Shown piece by piece: positions 59,801-64,000 of a stretch of 64,000 bases of DNA. Source of the DNA: Phallusia mammillata (Eukaryota > Chordata > Ascidiacea > Phlebobranchia > Ascidiidae); the NCBI GenBank assembly GCA_003260075.1, contig QLIY01000394.1, positions 1 to 64,000 of the forward strand, read 5' to 3'. Position 1 is the stretch's first letter. Every line of letters starts with the position of its first letter. Under the pieces are notes generated by a model that was given only the letters and a program-made list of their open reading frames with translations, was not told the DNA's origin and made no database searches. The translations under genes were made by a program, and so were the position numbers.

Positions 59801-62800
59801 ATTTAACCTGCTGCATTGCTTGTTTTCAGTTTTTGTGTCATGCCTTTGTCTTAACACCCAGCCTTCATGCACAAAACGCTCTACTTTCTCCTTAATATTT
59901 GATCAGCGGGCACAAACCACTGTTACTCAGCAAAATGTTGGCAAGCGAAGTCATTACCACAAGAAAAAAACAAGTAAATTGGTATGTGACGCTTAACCCC
60001 TGTACTAGAGTGCTACTAGTAAACGAAAATATCAAAATGTGCTATTGTGTTAAAAAAAGAAACATAAACATTTTCCCCCCCCCCTGCATTGCTTGTTTTC
60101 AGTTTTTGTGTCATGCCATTGTCTCAAAACCCAGCCTTGGTGTGCAAAACGCTCTACTTTCTCTTTATTATTGATATCTGCTGTCACAAACCATTATTAC
60201 TTAGCAAAATGTTGGTACGCGAAGTCATTACCACAAGAAAAACACAAGTAAATTGGTATGTGATGCTTAAAAGGTTGCCGACCCCTGTTCTAGAGTGCTA
60301 CTAGTAAACAAAAATATTAAACTGTGTTACTGTGTTAAAAAAAAGAAACGTAAAAATTTGGCTGTAACATAACTGCTATTATTGTAAATCATAAAAAATG
60401 GCCAGTATCAGTTTAACTTAGTGCGCAACACAGTTTGTGGTACAAATACAACTGATTCTGGGTAATCGCATAATTCATTTAATTGCAAAAGAATCAAAAA
60501 ACTTAACTGTAGCAAATTGTCGAGTTAATCACTAAATTTGGGTAATCACAGATAAAAAAAATTGGGAAATTGGTTCTGTTATCAACTAGATTCATCTATG
60601 CTTAATTATGAAAACACAGACAAGTAAGTTAACTAAATATTCAAAACATAACCTGTAAGCGAAACTAGGACATTTAATACTTTACCTTGCAGAATTCCAT
60701 AATAGAAGTAACTTGTAAATGTGATGCTGCTGCTAAAATGTCATGAATGTTTTCAAGCGACAGAAAAATCTCTCCAGTGTAGATAAACTCCAGAACTTTA
60801 TCCAAACCAGTGCTCGTCACTCCATGCAACTCAATCTTCTTTGCGAATGTTTCTTTCATTTCCGAAGTGAACATGGCTGTTACACCAATAAAACATGGTT
60901 AGAGTCCTTACCATACCTTAATGGTGAAAATAACAGCCCAAATAGACGTAAAAAGTGGCATGCTTTATTTTTTAAACGTTTCAGCAAATGCTCATGCCAT
61001 CATCAGTGATATAAGGGCCACATCAGTTACACTTGTTTATATATATACACTTGAGTCACATGAAGGAATGATAAAAAGATGCAAAACAAGCGTTATATTT
61101 GTCCTTAAAACTTATTCAAAAATTACTTCTACTTTAACTTATGTACAGATCCGTATATAGTGTTACCAAACTTTTGTGTATATTTATTAACAAAGCACCT
61201 GTGGGCATAGTAGGTTTTCTGAAAAATATTTTTATGTCAATTCACTTTCACAAATGCTGATAATATGCAAATCACTTTGATTAGTTAGTTTCATAAAAGA
61301 AAAGATATTTGTGCCCATTGTGTTAAACCAGTAATATTCAAGCTAATACATTTCTTTGGTACACTATTAATGGTTTAAATAATCTGAGCATAAAAATCAA
61401 AGCTTGAGCAAAATATTGGTGTAAAACATGACAATGTTCCGACAAGTGCTATTGTCATTATTAGGTTATAAGAATTAAACGCAACAGATGGCATGCAACT
61501 ATGTCGCACACAAAGGTAAAAAGGGTGACACGGAGTAAACGGGTGTACCCGAGGCAAGGCGTCCCCCCCCCCTTATTAGGTTATAAGAATTAAACGCAAC
61601 AGATGGCATGCAACTATGTCCCACACAAAGGTAAAAAGGGTGACACGAATGAAATGGGTGTACCGAGGCAAGGTGCGACCGCTAGATATTAAACAAGTCA
61701 TGTTATACAAACATACTGGCTCTGATTTTTTGCTCAATAAATTTCTGTTTTTTACAAAACACTTTTGATCCGTGGAACACACGTTGAAAATCACAGGTTT
61801 GGATTATTTCCAACCAATTAAAACAGGGTTCCCGCGCAATTTTTGTTTATAAATTCCATGACTTTTCCAAAACTTTTCAAGAAAAAAAAAACCTATTTCC
61901 ATAACCTTAATCATAAAAAATCAAGCAATTCCCATAGTAAAACTAGTAAGAGGCTTTGGTATATGTAGCCAATTTTCCATACTTGCAATGAATATACAAA
62001 TGTTACGTAATTTGAAATTCTTATCTCTATCTGGCATTTTCAGGCGCCAAATTCCATACTTTTTCAAGGACTTTTGCAAAAGTTGGCCTTTTCAAAACTT
62101 TTTCTGGCCTTAAAAATACAAATTTAAATTCCATAACCTTTCCAGGTTTTCCATACCCACGGGAACCCTGTTAAAATGTCACCGAAAATATTGTTACACT
62201 TTCTGTTGGCAGTTTAATAAACACCTCACTGCAAATACATACATGTTAGTATAAATGTGCACGGCTGCATAAGTTTGTAGCACTGACTTATACTATCTTT
62301 TCAATTAAAAACAATAAACACAAACTTTTAAAGCTACTTCTACTCGGCTATACAATACATCATTCATGTCAACAGCCATTATGCATGACATTGTACACTT
62401 AGATAGATGGTAATTACAGTTACAGTACATTCAACATGCTAACAGTTAACATACATTAGAAGCAAAAAACCATACAACACAAAGAACAGCATAAGCCTAA
62501 ATGAGCAATGCCCTTACATAAAAACAGAACCGGGAAATAACAATTATAATACTATTGATTGTATGCCTGTTTCGCTTGGGCCTCTGACAGGCAATTAGGA
62601 TGTCAAGATGTCTAGGCCAATACTAAGAAACTACTAATGCTTGTGTCTTAGCTATGCTCATACATTAAAGGAATTGCTCGACTAAAGTTTCACCCCCCCC
62701 CCCTCTGACAGGCAATTAGGATGTCAAGATGTCTAGGCCAATACTAAGAATCTACTAATGCTTGTCTCTTAGCTATGCTCATGCATTGCAGGAATTGCTT

Positions 62801-63465
62801 GACTAAAGTTTCCAATAGAATGGTTAATATTTTATGAAGGCTTTGTTTTCAGTTACAGAGCCTATATTGAACAATATAAATTGACTTTCATTTGTTTGAA
62901 TATAAGTTATTTTGATTTCCATAGAATGGCTTGTTAATTAAATGTTGTTCATTAAATAGGTACAAGCGTGTAAACCAAAACATTTTACACTCATATTGTA
63001 CTAAATTTGTCCATAAAGCACCACAAGTGCATGCTAATAAATTTGTTTAACTAGCTATTCTATATTCTACAAAAAGAGTTTATGGTTTGATAGTTTTAAT
63101 TTCTTAAAAACCATGTCTACAAAATCTAACCTTAAGGTTTTAACCTTAAAAGTGCTTTAAAAAATATTTTTCCAAATGTGTAAACAAAACTAACAATTAG
63201 ATTAACAAATTTGCTAATAAACAACAAAAATTTCATAAGGCACAACAACATTACCTCTGAAGTAGTCTGACGCTGCAGCAAGCAAGCTTCGATGAGCTTC
63301 AAATGATTTTTCTTCTGCGCATAGTGTTACATCACATAGGTCCGAGTGAGAACGCAAAACTCCAAAGCCCTTCAAAATTGCGTTGCTGTACGTTTGCGAC
63401 GAGTAGGGCTTGCCACTAGACAGCGTTGTCATGTTGGCTTTAGTTTTTTTAATCACCGCATACAT
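49085..63465 (-). CDS. KLHL9/13: BTB-BACK-kelch protein, KLHL9/KLHL13 orthologue
   Basis: KLHL9 and KLHL13 are substrate adaptors of CUL3 ubiquitin ligase; in vertebrates they target Aurora B during mitosis. Twelve coding exons on the minus strand: 63255-63465, 60686-60876, 59471-59659, 57102-57245, 56570-56714, 55442-55541, 55056-55229, 53805-53941, 52843-52948, 51027-51112, 50067-50204 and 49085-49335. All phases join, giving 623 residues (human KLHL9 is 617). BTB about 25-134 (CDVTL, ASDYFRAMF), BACK about 140-250 ([21 protein letters not shown]), six kelch repeats about 290-600 with the double-Gly motifs and near-verbatim family blocks ([42 protein letters not shown]). The tail is Ser/Pro-rich. 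A second in-frame ATG lies at 63432. A 3' splice site precedes the first ATG, so the 5' UTR exon lies beyond the window. Confidence 0.95.
49275..50040. repeat. Duplication that copies part of the last KLHL9/13 exon
   Basis: Sequence 49275-49655 is repeated at 49668-50040 after ten C (49658-49667). The copy includes about 65 nt of the last coding exon (codons through [10 protein letters not shown]) and its 3' splice site. Within the copied codons the visible change is synonymous (TCC to TCA). Two functional copies of an acceptor cannot both be used here, so it is best read as the other allele. Confidence 0.7.
50429..50506. other. 78-C run, probable sized gap (KLHL9/13 intron)
   Basis: A pure C run between near-identical short flanks (…ACTTTAAACTAAGATGTGA… occurs at about 50374 and 50512). 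Length differs from the common 10, so it may represent an estimated gap. Confidence 0.6.
51267..51650. repeat. Duplication around a 10-C placeholder (KLHL9/13 intron)
   Basis: Sequence 51267-51450 and 51461-51650 are copies with scattered differences, with ten C at 51451-51460. Confidence 0.7.
51885..52350. repeat. Two placeholder duplications in one intron
   Basis: Sequence 51885-52080 is repeated at 52093-52290 (ten C at 52083-52092). A 25-bp piece at 52292-52316 is repeated at 52327-52350 (ten C at 52317-52326). Confidence 0.65.
53033..53340. repeat. Duplication around a 10-C placeholder (KLHL9/13 intron)
   Basis: Sequence 53033-53180 and 53196-53340 are near-identical, with ten C at 53186-53195. 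Confidence 0.7.
54050..54201. mobile_element. hAT-type MITE, CAGGGGTGGGCAA family, with broken copy at 54553-54740
   Basis: Ends CAGGGGTGGGCAATC and GGTTGCCCACCCCTG; flanks GTTTAATA and GTTTAATG agree at 7 of 8 positions. Internal ten C at 54106-54115. After ten C at 54543-54552 a second, fuller version of the right half follows, together with duplicated intron flank to about 54990. Confidence 0.7.
55541..55945. repeat. Duplication with placeholders after both copies; tRNA-A-box-like repeats
   Basis: Sequence 55541-55695 is repeated at 55706-55854. Both copies end in CCAAGCATTCCCG plus a C run (55696-55706, 55855-55864). Then two copies of CTACCAACTGAGCT, the complement of a tRNA A box, occur at about 55865 and 55907. 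Confidence 0.6.
56329..56469. other. 61-C and 11-C runs flanking a copied intron/exon edge
   Basis: Between the runs (56329-56389, 56459-56469) lies a copy of 56705-56785. It includes only the first bases of KLHL9/13 exon 56570-56714 with its 3' splice site. This is an assembly-type fragment. Confidence 0.6.
56761..57020. mobile_element. Tc1/mariner (pogo/Tigger-like) MITE interrupted by 92 C
   Basis: Ends TACAGTAAAGCTTGGTTATACC and GGATTAACCAAGGATTACTGTA are inverted repeats with TA termini. The run at 56790-56881 interrupts it. Related ends occur at 7608, and a half copy near 2725-2780. Confidence 0.65.
57237..57430. repeat. Copied splice-acceptor edge of KLHL9/13 exon 4
   Basis: After ten C (57368-57377) the sequence of 57229-57290 is repeated, including the first few codons of exon 57102-57245 and its acceptor. 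Further intron copies follow at about 57720-57800. Confidence 0.6.
57915..58250. repeat. Duplication around an 11-C run (KLHL9/13 intron)
   Basis: Sequence 57915-58080 is repeated at 58092-58250 with a few differences; the C run is at 58081-58091. Confidence 0.7.
58256..59040. repeat. 390-bp duplication around a 10-C placeholder
   Basis: Sequence 58256-58644 is repeated at 58655-59040, with ten C at 58645-58654. Each copy contains the palindromic MITE described separately. This is the longest placeholder duplication in the window. Confidence 0.7.
58397..58502. mobile_element. 106-bp palindromic Tc1/mariner-type MITE (second copy 58791-58896)
   Basis: TACAGTCAAACTTCGATACT at the left and its exact complement at the right end, TA-flanked. 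The GGTGGCATAGTATCG arms pair with GCCACC repeats in between. No coding capacity. Confidence 0.85.
59045..59165 (-). repeat. Foldback repeat with a hammerhead-like loop
   Basis: Arms of about 40 bp (ATCAAGTT through CTGGCAATTGTATTTTTAT and its complement) enclose, on the minus strand, TGATGA, a stem GGCGACC/GGACGUC closed by TGTATA, then GAAACGTC. The position of C3 of the core is A, which should abolish catalysis. The arms would form stem I. Same architecture as 34920-35090. Confidence 0.6.
59203..59429. mobile_element. hAT-type MITE, CAGGGCTTCTCAAAC family
   Basis: Ends CAGGGCTTCTCAAAC and GTTTGAGAAGCCCTG. Perfect 8-bp target duplication CTATAACA (59195-59202 and 59430-59437). Length 227 bp, within an intron of KLHL9/13. 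Confidence 0.92.
59719..60287. mobile_element. hAT-type MITE, CAGAAGTCGGCAACC family, internally duplicated
   Basis: Ends CAGAAGTCGGCAACC and GGTTGCCGACCCCTG; flanks TACTAGAG and TTCTAGAG agree at 7 of 8 positions. Ten C at 60075-60084 separate two copies of the inner part, so the real element is probably about 320 bp. Confidence 0.75.
60917..61110 (-). repeat. Hammerhead-like dispersed repeat
   Basis: Aligned over about 190 bp with 16432-16640. On the minus strand CACTGATGATGGC, an ATGAGCATTT loop, then GCTGAAACGTTT. It lies in the first intron of the KLHL9/13 coding region. Confidence 0.5.
61454..61690. repeat. Duplication around a 10-C placeholder
   Basis: Sequence 61454-61562 is repeated at 61573-61690; ten C at 61563-61572. 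Confidence 0.7.
61824..62170. mobile_element. hAT-type MITE, CAGGGTTCCCGCG family
   Basis: Ends CAGGGTTCCCGCG and CACGGGAACCCTG, inverted. Subterminal AATTCCATGACTTTTCC motifs are repeated in inverted form. 347 bp; flanks share TTAAAA. Confidence 0.75.
62580..62815. repeat. Duplication around a 10-C placeholder
   Basis: Sequence 62580-62690 is repeated at 62704-62815 with few changes; ten C at 62694-62703. Confidence 0.7.
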
Positions 63466-63762
63466 AAGCCTAATATGTAGACCCTAAAACAATGTACAGG
63501 TTATTTCTTATGTTCAGCTTAAAGGTGATGCGAAAATGTAAACAATAAAACAATTTCAAGCTATGATACAAATGTAACACCAAATCTGTCAGATGCACTA
63601 CCTTTAAGTTTTAGTTAAAATGGTTTTTTTTTGTCATGCACAAAATAGTATCCAAAACAAAATAAACAATTAAACAAAACTGTTGCTTGAAATGGCAATG
63701 TACATCATAAAACAAAATGCAAAACACAAATTGATAGATATAATGTGGAAATTTAGTAACTG

Positions 63763-64000
63763 TACATCCAATATTTTTATGAAAACAGTTGTTACTAGTA
63801 AAAGCAAAATAAAACAAAATCAGTTTTAAGTTTTAACAAACAAGTTTTAATGACTGACAACTTTTGCAAAAATGCAATTTGAACATTCAGCCCCCCCCCC
63901 GTACATCCAATATTTTTATGAAAACAGTTGTTACTAGTAAAAGCAAAACAAAACAAAATCAGTTTTAAGTTTTAACAAACAAGTTTTAATGACTGACTTT
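63763..64000. repeat. Duplication around a 10-C placeholder at the window edge
   Basis: Sequence 63763-63862 is repeated at 63901-64000; ten C at 63891-63900. It lies upstream of the KLHL9/13 coding start. Confidence 0.7.

Noticed and set aside
5133..63900. G-quadruplex-driven tandem duplication as a biological mechanism
   Set aside because: Attractive because one break point is always at the G run, but the constant 10-nt length and the single G/C polarity switch fit an assembly placeholder much better.
1..64000. CRISPR array or bacterial features
   Set aside because: No regular short repeats with spacers, no ribosome-binding sites and pervasive introns; the paired repeats occur once each around placeholders.

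Overview
This is eukaryotic nuclear DNA from an animal. It is AT-rich, with compact genes split by GT-AG introns, many short non-autonomous DNA transposons, and no operons or bacterial signals. The proteins (NRF1, a KLHL9/13-type BTB-kelch protein, the ciliary subunit DRC12/CCDC153, a multi-domain SUEL lectin) fit an invertebrate deuterostome. A tunicate is my best guess from gene compactness and the high apparent heterozygosity, but the sequence does not prove it.

Layout. 1-2113 (+): 3' part of a GNAT-fold acetyltransferase-like gene; a hAT-type MITE abuts its stop codon. 5384-8166 (-): complete four-exon DRC12. 8167-9904: intergenic, holding a consensus NRF1 binding site. 9905-15404 (+): eleven-exon NRF1, head-to-head with DRC12. 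15405-35822: about 20 kb with no gene I can support, full of MITEs, SINE-like repeats and hammerhead-like repeats. 35823-42152 (-): nine-exon secreted lectin with four SUEL domains. 42153-49084: repeats, a large palindrome and one doubtful small ORF. 49085-63465 (-): twelve-exon KLHL9/13 orthologue, whose 5' UTR lies further right.

Functionally the genes are unrelated neighbours: a DNA-binding transcription factor, a cilium/flagellum component, a CUL3 adaptor, a carbohydrate-binding secreted protein and a putative acetyltransferase. The one regulatory link I can see is a perfect-core NRF1 site upstream of NRF1 itself and of DRC12.

The most important caution concerns the assembly. About fifty homopolymer runs, mostly exactly 10 nt, are G up to 40.3 kb and C from 46.7 kb. 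Most are flanked by imperfect duplicates of 25-390 bp. I read these as gap placeholders (Ns rewritten as G), with overlapping, probably allelic, contig ends left unmerged. Partial exon copies next to the runs should therefore not be counted as real duplications. The G-to-C switch, with a 218-bp palindrome at 43.5-43.7 kb inside the switch interval, suggests two pieces joined in opposite orientation.
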